Below, in pieces: positions 48,201 through 60,500 of a stretch of 64,000 bases of DNA. The stretch covers positions 12,180,915-12,244,914 of the forward strand of contig NC_084771.1 in assembly GCF_028858725.1 (NCBI RefSeq), in the 5' to 3' direction. The DNA comes from Colius striatus (Eukaryota; Chordata; Aves; Coliiformes; Coliidae). A program made the translations under genes and the position numbers. How positions within the stretch are numbered: position 1 is the first letter of the stretch; each line of letters starts with the position of its first letter. The notes under the pieces were generated by a model. The model worked only from the letters and a program-made list of their open reading frames with translations. It was not told the origin of the DNA and did no database searches.

Positions 48201-51200
48201 GCAACTGCAGTAGGAATTGGGCAGGCCTCTGTTTTTAACCATCCTGTCAGCCGTACCAAGTCATGACACTGCATCCTACACAAAACAGGAACTGGGTATG
48301 TCAAACATACTAAATGTTGGGAGGAAGGATTCTGGAATCACCAATGCCACTGGAGAAATTCCTCAAGAAATAAAAGTAAAGAGAAGAGGGATAGTGGCAG
48401 GAAGTAATGAACAGTGTGAAGTCACTGTATCTATGAACAAACAAAGGAGAGCATGTTGGGAAACAAATAGAAAAGGTGAAAGGGGATAGTAGGGAAATTC
48501 TTGTACAGGGAAGAGAGCAACATTTTCCATGGGCTGCTTTAAAGTTAAAACTTAAAATTCAAAACTTTTTTAGCATCTTTTCTGCAGTTGCTCAAAAAAA
48601 ATGATGGTAACAACCAATTTCTGCAAGGCTTTAGATTGTTATTATTTGTAAAAGCAGCTAAAGAAAGACGAGAAAAGATTAATCCAGGCACAGTGGACCT
48701 TTTCTCAGACTGCTCCTAAGGGTATTCAAAGGGCTTAATCTTTGCAATGCTAAAAAGCCCTGGGAGAATCATGATTCTCCTTCCCTAGAAATGTGGAGAA
48801 GGTCACAGTAACTTCCACTGAATGGCAAAGCAAGTCTGTTTCTACCAAGTTTGTGGGGAAGAACTCGAGAGCACTAAAAAAAATTGAAATGGTATTTGAG
48901 TAGTTTTCAACTTCAGAGATACAGTTTAAAATCAGTACATTAATTTCATATCCAGTTTTCAAGGTACTTAATAAAATAAGTCATTAATATAAAAAAATAA
49001 GCTAAGCTTAAAAAATAAAAGACCTGGCCAGCATCTGGCATGCTCCATCAAGGGAGCTCTTAATGTTTACACTGTGATATAACTAAAAATTTTGTTCTAC
49101 TAGGAAAAATGTTACTTTTAAGATCAAAAAATGTATTTAAATATATGACAATGAAATAGTAGAGTAGATCAGTTTAAGCCAGATGACTGACAGTGCTCAT
49201 TTCCAGTCAGCGATTCTACAGCTAACGTACTGAAATAGAACTTTGTAACGTTAATACCATAGCAAGGAACAGAAAGACAATGACCTATTCTTTTTCAATG
49301 CTTGTCTTCTTCAAATGTTGCAGACAACAAGCATTTTGCTTAATGAATTACGTTATTTGTTCACTTTAGCCTTAGCATGGCTTTTCAGATACTTCCTTTA
49401 ATTAAGAAAACAGAGACTGAAGTTGTTAAAAATACGTGGATGATTTAAAAAACAGAGATATTTGAAATTCCATATTTCAAACAGTCAAAGCAACACAGTT
49501 TCCTCAAATAAGTGTTTATGTAAACTAAGATTTATACTGAGGACTTTGCACTGTTTTACACCAGCCTCTCCAGGAGCTGTAGTTTAAGAAAGCGTTATAT
49601 ATAAACAATAGTGGGTTTTGACTATTACATGATTCAGCTTTTATCAACGAATTTTAAAATACACCTTTTCCTGATGACAAGATTTTTTAAAAGGCTATTT
49701 TTCCTCTCAGCTCTTGATTTTAAGGGCTACAGTAAATGAAGGAAGGAGTAAACAATACCCTTCCCTCATTTCTTTTTAATGAATAAGAGGTCTCGATCAA
49801 TTGGAAAGAACAAAATCAAATCTTGTCACACACTTGGCACACATATCCCTCAACTGAAATTAATTTGGCCTGAAAGAAGATCTGTGACAGTCAGATCTGT
49901 TGGTGTTTTTAAATTTAGCTACCTATTCATGAAGAACAAACTAATGCAAACACATTTATTACTAACATGATGAAATTACTTGGAACTTGTTTGGAGATGA
50001 ACTCAACTCTGTGTGGTTTCAGAATGTTCTCAAAACACTGAGAATTTGTGCAGCAGCAAACACATACTTAAACTCAGAAGTTTCAAAAAATCACCACTGT
50101 GGAGTTGTTTTCTTTTTTCACATTTATCCAGACAAGTCCAATGTCTCAGCACAGTGACATTTGTACAAACTGATCCATGTGCTATGCCACGCTTGTGTAA
50201 GTCACACAATAAGTCCCGTAAACATTAAAAAGATAAACACTGCTATTTCCCAACTAAATTATGGATATATCTGTTGTAAAAATGTAATGTGAGATAAGGA
50301 GCAGTATTACACAAAATCCTGAAAGTCACAGCGTAAACCTGAGATTTTTGGCAGTCTTATCAAAATGTCCTAAATTACTCTGTATGCATCATTAGTCCTC
50401 ATGTCTTACCAGGGATATTTGTCCCAAACAAAGAAAGAGTAGACAACTTCTGGGGGTTTTTTTTGTCCAACAATACATTAAACAAAAAGTGATTAGGTAT
50501 TATCAAATTAAATATCATAAATAAAAAGTATTTACAGTATTTTCTAATCATCAGACAACAAAGTAACCAAGTAAATTGTGCAAACTGAAAACACTCAACA
50601 TCAAAAATGTGAAGTATTTACTTCAATCTCCACATACTGATTTTACAAAAAACTATTAAAATATTTAAAAATTTCCATTTCATCTATTTCAAACAAAGAA
50701 ATTTCAAAAATGTTTAAGACTAGTAAGAGTTATCAATTACACAGGCACTTCACATGTAAACAATCTACAGTACAACTGAAATAAAATATTTGGCACCAAC
50801 CTAGAAGACTGGAAAAAACTCAATAAAATGTGTTCTTTTCCCATTTTATACTGTTTGGTGTAATCACCGTACACTCAGACTCAATACTGGCAATGTTAGA
50901 AGTGTGTAAGTTACAATCAGGAGTGCAAAAGGATAAAGAATGCAAATATTAAGCTTTCTGAGAGAGTGAAAGTGGATTACAAGTGATCAGCCGCTCACAT
51001 TTTTGCCGTCATCCCATTGCAACGTTTTTTGTCTTACCCTTAAATCAACTGATTGACTTGAAAGATTCAAGTGGCACGGGAAGAGGGGACAGGGAGGGGT
51101 TGGTGTCTGTTTTGCACTTTGAAAATGATTCCAAATTGTCAACATAGGAAAAGAAATCCAGCATTTAACTGTAACACTGAGATGTTAAATGGCAGCTTTT

Positions 51201-51460
51201 AACTTAACCGGATAGAGAACCTGATGCTACTGCAATCTCTTTGTGCATCCATTACAAAAGAAAAGAAAGAATAATTATGGTCTCTTAACTGTCAGCTGAC
51301 TCCAAGGTTTTCACATATAACTCCAAAGTAAGGCTCTCTACAGCATCTGGGCAGATAGTTTTTGATGGCTTGGGTGTTCCCACGTAGGAAGTCGAACTGT
51401 CTTTGAGCAATCCAAATCAACAGATCAAATGGTATGTTGTCTAAGTTCCAAGAAGTCATG
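42240..51460 (-). other. AT-rich, repeat-free block downstream of LRCH2 (probable 3' UTR and conserved non-coding DNA)
   Basis: No supportable coding exon lies here. The block follows the LRCH2 stop and contains several minus-strand AATAAA hexamers: 49955-49960 (with a GT-rich downstream stretch), 46555-46560, 45319-45324 and 42238-42243. I cannot tell which one is used. The 3' UTR could be about 1.5 kb or much longer. Apart from one decayed CR1-like scrap near 45665, no interspersed repeat is visible. Confidence 0.45.
45665..45712 (-). repeat. Possible decayed CR1 remnant
   Basis: GGATGGAAATGACCCTTAAG and ATCATCAAGTTCAACC resemble the CR1 core GGTTGGAAGGGACCTT...ATCATCTAGTCCAACC. It is the only repeat trace I see between about 40 and 54.5 kb. 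Confidence 0.45.
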
Positions 51461-51580
51461 TCACATGGAGGAAAGCTGAGATACTTTCAGTGTAGGCAAT
51501 TCAAGCAGAGCTTGAACTGTGAGGCCAACCTTTACCAGACCCCTTTCTTCCAGAATGTGATGAGGCAAGCAAAGTCTCTC
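51461..51580 (-). CDS. LRCH2: LRCH2 last coding exon and stop
   Basis: 39 codons plus TGA (51463-51461). It encodes ERLCLPHHILEERGLVKVGL and then TVQALLELPTLKVSQLSSM. It completes the CH domain (LCxPxxILEE...TVQALLEL) and leaves a short C-terminal tail. The acceptor is TATTTTGCAG. Confidence 0.96.
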   Translation of the reverse strand, partial: ERLCLPHHILEERGLVKVGLTVQALLELPTLKVSQLSSM

Positions 51581-54500
51581 CTGCAAAATAAAGCAGTAAC
51601 TTTATCAAGCTTCATTCATTTTCCCCCCAAGGTGCGTTACCAAACACATTTCTCTCTGAAGTCACACATAGATCACTAAGGCCAAAAACAAAGAGTCTTT
51701 GGCCTTAAAGTTCACATTTAAATTTCTCCACAGTAACAGAGTGCTCAGAAATTATCTCTAGAATCTGTTTTAAGTGTTAAACTATGACAACATCAGAAGA
51801 GACATAAAAGACTTAATTTCACAGCCAAACACTGTTTCTTTTCATAAGCAGAGCAACAACCACAAGCTGACGGGCACTGTTGGCTCAGTGGTCTACTTGT
51901 CCCTTCCCTTGTTTTGTAGGCTTATTACCAATTTTTCTCTTGGGAAAACTTGAAGTGCTGATAGACGAGGTCCTCATTCCCCAAGAAAATCATCTTTCAG
52001 CTTCAAACTTCAGCAAAAGTGGACAATTTCCCCAAGTGCTGTCTGGTATTACATGTAATTCAGGAGGTAAATCTTAGTATCTCTAACTTTTGAATATTCT
52101 GTGACATTAGACAGAAGAGTAACCCAGGCTTCTAAATACATGAACTGATTTTCTTGTTCCACTAAAAAGGGTCAAGGGAGTTTCTTGTCTCCTGTAATAT
52201 TCAGGGAATTATTTAATCTTCAGTTTTTTTCCCCTCATGCAGGGAAGAGGATGACCTTGTGCAACGGAAGCATGAATAATGGGCTGCAACTATGGCCATG
52301 CTAAAGACATCTTATCAGTTGGGCAACCCATTTCTGTAATTGTGATGAATTTCATTGTCTGCCTAGGAAAAATCCTGTAAAGTGAGTCACTGTTCTCAAG
52401 ATTTTCAAATACTACATCATCCTCTTGCATCTGTTCTGTGGTTTAGATAACAAAAATAATACTGATCTCCCTTTAAAATCGATTACTATTTCTAGTCAGT
52501 TACTAGAAACCCATAAAGTAGCTTCCTCAAGGTTATGCCACAGGCCATAAATGGGACTTTTTGTATTTTCAAGTTCCCTTGTATTATAATCACTAGTGCT
52601 CCTTGAATTAAGTCTCCTCAAAAATGCAACTTTGTTATCTGCTTAACATCTCTGTGACTATAACTATAAAGTCAATAAAACAATTGGTGTACCTGTGGGA
52701 CGCCCAATTTTTTACAAGCATCAAGAAAGTTTTCAACGTTTCTTCGGCACTTTGCCATACTGAGTTTAGGCTGTAAAGACAGGATGTTAGATCTTCATCA
52801 TACATTCGTGAAGGATTGTGTATTTCTGATGCAAATTCAGTTACAGTTGCTAAAACACAGAACAAATTCTATGAAGGCTTCAGTATATGAATACAGCTCT
52901 TAAAACTTCTGAGCCTTGGTTAATGCTTCTTGCAGAAAAATTCAAGTGAGGAATGCAAACAATACAATTCATGATATTTTAGTACTGAACTTCAAAAGCT
53001 TGTTTTCATGCAAGATGCAACAAAAGTGAGATAAATGACTTACCACTGCTGGCGATGGTACATGAATGCTGGCAACAGAACGTGGCCTTATGTGATTGGC
53101 TAAATGGCAAAGAACTACTCCATCCATCAACGCTGCTCCAATGTCGTCAGGCAAAATTACTTTTAACCTTGACTCAAGATTCTGTTGAAAAGTCCAGAAG
53201 TTACTTCCACCATTAGCTAGTTGTTGTGGTTTTTTTTTAATTTAAATCCATGGTATTTTAGAGCATTCCATTTAAAAGAGACATTTTAATACTAAAGTGA
53301 GCAGAATCAACTAGCACTTTACTGAGTACAAATATCCTTTTCATCATTAACCTTACATTCCTTTTGTTTGTTCTGTTTGATTATTCAATGACACAACCAC
53401 ATATACTGAGAAAGACATTCAGTCAAGAACTACCATGATACACAGCTCTCAAAGCCATATGATGGACTAACCACTCAGAATAGGAAAGCACAGAATTTAA
53501 GGACATAAACATTGGGCTGAAGTCTTCATTAGCTGTTAGGGTGCAGGACTTGTGGGATGAAGTCATACATAATTTTACTGAGAAGAAAAAAAAAGGAACA
53601 CAACCATTTTGGGCATGGCTGTTGCACACCTGCAGATGACAGTTAAACAGCTGCGGAAAAGGTGGCCAAGAAGTGCCCACGTTGGTATTGCAAAACAAAG
53701 AAAGGAGGCAAGGAATACTTTTTCCCATCCCGACAACTCTTCACTGCTCAGGGAGTGCACCAGATAAGAGAGAACAGGCTTCACAGAAGTTACACCCCAC
53801 ATTAGTACTGCCCTGGAAAGCAGAAGTGCTGCAATTACTGTTAACTATAACTGCTAAGTATCTTGAGAATAGAACTACACAGAAAACAACCTACAGAAAG
53901 TCTGAAATACAGCATTTGGCTGTTCATATGACTATAACCACTTTTCTTCAAATCTCAGGTCAAGTAGCAGCAAACTCAGGCGTATTGTCTCCCTAAGAAA
54001 ACATAAACCTCAGAAACCTAGAAGAATTTTTCATTTCACTTTATTTTTCAGTTAAAAAATCCCATTATAATAAAGGTTTAAATTGTGGTACAAAGAAAAC
54101 TAAATGCATTATACCCATATAGTAAATAATGGTACATACATTGCGAAGCTGTCTTATTTGTTCCCTTTCTTCCCTTAAATGCTCCATTTTCCTCCTCATT
54201 GTAAATCCAGGATCCACTGCACCATAGTCCTGGCGTGATGCACGGCTGAAAGCTATTAAACATTAGTGAAGTTAGTTTTCAGAATTAGTCAGATCAAAAA
54301 AATGCAGTGACTAAAAACCTGAAACCAAGGACAAAAACAGGAAAAAAAAGCTGCACAACTTCTCAGAAGAAATATATTTAAATATCCCGATCCTTAAGTA
54401 CCTTTCAAATAAAATATAAAGGGCATATTACTTAACTGCAAACAGGTAACTGAAAATATGGAGATAAAGTTGACTTCAAAATTCAGTATCTTTTTGAGAT

Positions 54501-57500
54501 ACACAGCTTCATAGAATCATAGAATGGTAGGGGTTGGAAGGGACCTTTAGAGATCATCTAGTCCAATTCCCCTGCAGAAGCAAGTTCACCTAGATCAGGT
54601 CGCAAAGAAACATGTCCAGGTGTTTCTCTTCAAGAAAGGAGACTCCACAACCCCTCTGGGCAGCCTGTGCCAGGGCTCCCTCACCTGAACAGTGAAATAG
54701 TTTCTTCTTATGTTTAACTTCATTTGCAGTTCTCCAAGCTTTTCTGGCTAACTGGCTTTGAAAGTATCTTCATTGTGTTTTACTTTTAATCAAGTATAAA
54801 GTCTTTATGAAGACTGAAAAAGGAGGTAGAACTCCCCAAAACAATTTACAAAAAAAGACTTAGAAAAAGTATATGTACACACACGTGCACACGTTAGCTG
54901 TGCAGATCACACAGTGATTGCTTCGAGGACTAGTTGAAAAACATGAAATTTGTCATTTGAAAATTCAGAGCTCTTTAAAAAGAAGGTCAGTTAAATAATT
55001 ACATTCACTATTCCTCATGGTCAGAAAGGCTTCAAATGACAATTCTATTACTTTATAGAACACTGGCAAATAAAAATCCTTCTGTACAAATAACACAATA
55101 TCCATCTTACCTCACGCTTTTGAGACAAAAAAGTCAATACTTACACCTTTAGAACTTTCTATATTGTTTCTAATAGTTTGGATTTTAGCACTAGATCTAG
55201 CAATTGAAAATAACAAATCTTTATGGATACTCTTGCAACCATCACTGTGATTTTTTATATTAGGACAGTATGTAGTCTGCATACAGAAAAATGCAATTGC
55301 ACGTTACCAACATATCTATGGAAACACCTAAAAACCACAAGGATTTTGTCTTGTAACTAAGGAAGAAGATGCCATTCACCTTCCTAGAACTCAGTGAAAA
55401 GAGTGCTGCTGTTTTACAGCTTCCTAGGAGACCTGCCACCACACTGAGAAGAGCTGGGCTGAAAAGTCTTCTCCTCCAATTTTCACCTTCCTGCACTCAA
55501 GGATGTAGGTAACTCTGAAGCCTCTAAATGATCATACAGCCTGGTACATGCAACTAACCTAACTATATCTGGCAGAGAAGTTTCATGCACCTGCTTACAA
55601 ATGTCAAGTGATATAAGGGCCCTAAAGAAGCTACTTCACAACCTCAGATAGACATATCTTGCTACTGAGAGCTCACAGACTAGTATTAAGGAGGTCAAGC
55701 TTTGCTACCATAAACATTGAATAAATTTAAACTGAAGAGTTGAGGTCACTTAATGAATTTGCACAGACTGTTCCCTTAAAAACAGAGAAGAGTGGTATTA
55801 ACTCGAAAAAAGATTACACAGTGACTTTTCCAAACTGTGTTTTACACTGTCAATATCCAACGGCAGAGTCTTGGAAGAGTCAGAGTGCAACAAAGCACTA
55901 AGCCATAAAACTCCTGACAAAGCCATCAGTGCTCAAAACACCCTTTCAAAGGCCAAATTACAAAACCCTACTTCTCTTGAAACCCTCCTGCCTCGGCAAC
56001 CGAGTCTCAAGAAGAATTGCATGCTGTTTCTCTGTACTTTGACAGTAATTAAATATGCACAAAACTAATCAGGGGGAAAAAAAATGAAAATTAATTTAAA
56101 AAAACCCCAAAACACTGTGCAACTTGGACAACTTTCTATTATTCGTTTGCCAACGCAGCTGTCTGTGTCTTTCCCAGTACTATGCTTTTGGTAAATAAAC
56201 TGAGTGGATTGCTGTACTGTGGCATCTCTTCATATTCACTTCAATTCATGCATCTGCTATCCTTACCATCTAATCCAGACTGGGAAAAAAACCACCTGTT
56301 CTATCATGGTATGCTAGAGAACAGCAGCTTACCTGACCTTGGTTTGAGACCAAATGGACCATGAGTGTTACTATCTGTCCTTTCATAATCCTGTTAAAAA
56401 AGATAGAGTCAATTTTCTTCCACACTAACTTTTGTTCTCATTAAGATAATGTTTAAATTACCCTTGCTCAAAAAATGAGTCCTTCTGCTTAACCATAGCA
56501 CACTCTTCTGAAGAGAACAGTGTAAAAATAAATGGAATGAAAGTAACCTCCCCACATGCAGATAAAAGTATCCTACTGAGGAAAAAAAGCAGCACCAGGT
56601 TAACTAAAATCTCTAAACCATTTCAAACTACTGCAAACCATTCTGTGAACACAGTTCTGAGTCAGCTGTAAGCAAATGCAAATCTTCTCCCAACTTTAAC
56701 AACAAAATATTTCTTAAGAAGTGTTTACTTTCTGTTACGAAGATCACGTTTTTCTCATTTCACCATCTAAAAACAGAGATGCACTCAGTGATTTGGTATG
56801 TACATGAGATGCCCTTATGTCAACTCATTTCACTGTATTTGGGAGATGTTCTCATTCTGCTGCCTCAGGTTCCTTATTGAATGAGATGGAAATGTTAATA
56901 AGCTTTGGTATGCTTTGTTCAGAGCTCAGTAGCGTAGTGCAGCCACAGTGAGACTACACAGACAGCTAACAGAATTGAATGAAGCTGCAAGGCTTCATCA
57001 CAAAGGTGGCAGCTTGGTTTGTAAAGGATGAAACTCCCCAAGAGGTGTAAGTACACTTGCATTCCCTGTGATATATAAAAGACTAAACCACAAGTTTTAC
57101 TTAAAACCCTCTGAATGGCTAGTGCACAGGGGATATGTACAAAATATGGCAAATTGGATTGCTGTTTTAATAGCTATTTTCATTAGAAAAGATAATTGAG
57201 ACAAAGCAACGCATGAGTCAAAAGAAGAAATCTAGGAGATATCAAATAGACACAAAAGTAAAATAAGTTGTAATATCTGTCTCTTGTTGCCATCTACTTT
57301 AAAATTTTAACTATGATTAAGTATTTCTAACTGTAGTTTTAAAAGAAACTAAAAGCATTTTGTCTGCATGGAAAACCTGGTGATAGGTAATGCACACAAA
57401 GAAATGTCTGCTGAATGAAAAACAAAATCACAAACTTGTACCTCAGACGACACAGGAGACTGTGGAGACACATTAGTATTATCACTGTCTTGCTAAAAAG

Positions 57501-60500
57501 AAATCAAAGAGATGAAATTATAAAAATTAAAGTTATGATTTAACAAGAAACATGAAATATGAAATACATAATACATGACACATGCAACATTTGTCAAATT
57601 TAAAAACCTGTAAGTCAAGGAAACACTGTTCACTGTTTAACGTCAACTATTTCTATTACCTCTGTTTGACAGGTGAATTAACCTTGCTATTACCAAAGCA
57701 AGTAAAGCCCTACTTTTCCCCAGTACACAATCTTGATGACTTTTTCCCAGAAAGGAGTGCAATATTTAATTCTGCTATGGTTTGGATTGCAGGTTCATTT
57801 GTGTGGACTCTAGCCATTGTTTTCCTGTTCTGTGACTGTGTTCATAAAAGACAAGTGAAAGAAACGCTTTCTTTAGTATCTTACACGACTACTATTTCTC
57901 ACCTCATCATTTTCATTTCCACTTGAACTCTTCCTGGAAGACTTATACTGCAAAACACACACAATTGTTACTTTAAAATGGAAGTATGATTTTCATTTGA
58001 ACTAAATGACTTGATATCATTCAGATGTTACTTATTACTGGGTCAAGCTGCTGAGAAAAAAAAAAACCCATGTTACAGAATCAAAGGAGCAAAAAAAAAA
58101 AAAAAAGAGAAACAAAAGAGAAAAGGAACATCTAGTTCCAAGGCTAGTCAAGATCTTAATTGTGTTGATTAGAGGGCAAGAGCAATTTAAAACTAAAGGC
58201 TTCTATAATGCAAACTCTGACTGCATATGACAACTGATACAAGTGAAAAGATCTTACCTGCTACACTATGAAGCATTATTTATTAGAAAACAAACATGCA
58301 ACCTGTGAAAGTTACTTTTAAAATATGTTTTGTTAACTTTAAGATTGCTTACAATTGCTGATTGGTTTCTCAGAACAGCAGTAGTACCTGTTTTTTTTCC
58401 CCACTTTGTCATGGAAGACAGACTTCATTTCACTTGCTCATTGCCCTGTTTTTGCAAAGGAAATAGTGATACAGCGGGTTTTTGTTATTGGTGTAGGCTG
58501 CTTAATGCAATTCTGAGCACACCTACAGCTGCATAGTGTGATTTGAGGTACCTGCTTCCATTACAAAGCTTGAAACTGAACTTTCTATTAGCATTCTAAA
58601 ACATTCTTTATGGATTCTTATGTAAGTTATGAGGGATCACTGGTAAAGGTTTTGTATTGGTAGCACTGCTGAGTCAAATGACTGAATTCTGGTTTACTTA
58701 AAAGTTTCTCCCCTTAACCTCAAAGACTGCAGGGGAAAATTTATTTAGGGATCAAAACTCAGTAAAGAAAATACAAGTCCATAAATTCTTTAGGAAAAAA
58801 AAATAGTTTCCATAATCACAAGAACATATCTGAGCTGTATGACACACTGTTTTTCCTAGAATTTCATTTCTTGGAAATTCCCTAGCATTTCATAAAGAGG
58901 TTTGATGGCAAAAATACAAGAAACTGATTTCTTACGTGACACATTTAATTTTAACTCAAGCTAGCACTGGTCAGAATTCTCCTATTTCTTTACCATACCC
59001 CAAAAGAATTTTTATTTAATGCTGCTAGTAGTTAGTATTTGCTCTGCAATAAGCAGCCACTGACATCTGGTGACCAAACATTCACATTACAGCAGTGAAG
59101 TAATACAAAGAAAACTGCCTCTAAAATGCAAACTAATGCAGTGAGAACCTAAAGGCATAAATCATTCTTATAACCCTGCTGCACAAAAAAGTAACATATC
59201 TTTTCCTTACACTACAAAACAACCAATAACATGTCCCTTGAAATGGATGGGCAAGGACCAATGACTGAAGATCAGTTTCTGCTTTTACCAGAAGACACCT
59301 ATAAATTACTTTCTTTTATTTAAAGGGTAATGAAAGTGTTTTCAGTTGATTTTTTCCTCCTGGTTTTCCTGCACTCTCACATTACCCTAAATAGAAACAT
59401 ATATACTATTTAACTCAAAAGAGACAAATAAAACATTACAGGTTACATGCCAAACTAAAAGCATGACAACCTTTGAGGATTTCTTACCATTAGTTAGTTA
59501 CAGTTTCCTCTACTCTCATTAAAGTGCCATCCACTCAGACTCGCCCCCTTACCTTTAAATACTCTTTTCTAATTTGTTTACTTCTCCTTCTTTCCTCATT
59601 CTGCCAAATCACTGGCTGTGTTTCTGGCCAACGCTGTTCGTCTGTTGAATCCTTCTGGTTTTCCAGTGGCTAGAAAGTTCAGAAATATTTTTGTGTAATA
59701 TATAAATATGCTTTCTGTGCATTAACACCAATTATTATGAACTACAATTTTTAATTGTTTGTCCCTTTCATAGTCCAGCTTTATGACATGAAAGCATGTC
59801 GTGCTTTAATCCCAGCCAGAAATTAAGCACTATAAAGCCACTTGTTTCCTCCTCTCCCTCTTGGTGTGACAGAGAAGAAAATCGGCCAAAACCAAAACTC
59901 GTGGGTTGAGATAAAATCTTTAGTAACTAAAATGAAATAAAATGTAGCAACAGTTAAAAATTTAATCATAAGCATAATAACATATAGAAAGAAAAAAAAA
60001 ACCTATAAAGACCCAAGTGCTGCCCAGTGCAGTTGCTTCCCATGCACTGATCGATGCCCAAGCAGCATCTACCTCTCCCCAACCAACTCCCCCAGTTTCT
60101 ACACTGGGTAAGACATTCTATGGTGTGGAATAGCCCTTTGGCTAGTTCAGCTCAGCTGTCCTGGCCACACAACAGAAAGAAAATTAACTCTATGCCAGCC
60201 AAAACCCAAGATAAAGTGTTACCGGTCATCATGGTGATTTTAGGAAAAATCACTTATTTGCTTTCAAGAAAACAACACTCTTTTCTGCATTGAGCCTAAT
60301 TTTTGCAGGTGTGTTAGGAAGCCATCCAATGGCTGCCACAAATAGCTTAAAAAACAGAACTTTGTAAGCCACTAGCACAGCTAACCTCTCTATCTGAATA
60401 TTCATTGATTCATTGCACAGGAAATAGATGGCTGGAACAAAACAATTTAAGTACTTGTCCGCTGTTTCTTTCTCAAAGATTACACACATCAACTAGCTAT

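Noticed and set aside
58088-58106. Long A tract, possible processed-pseudogene tail
   Set aside because: No cDNA-like sequence or target duplication next to it. It is a simple A-rich stretch in an LRCH2 intron.
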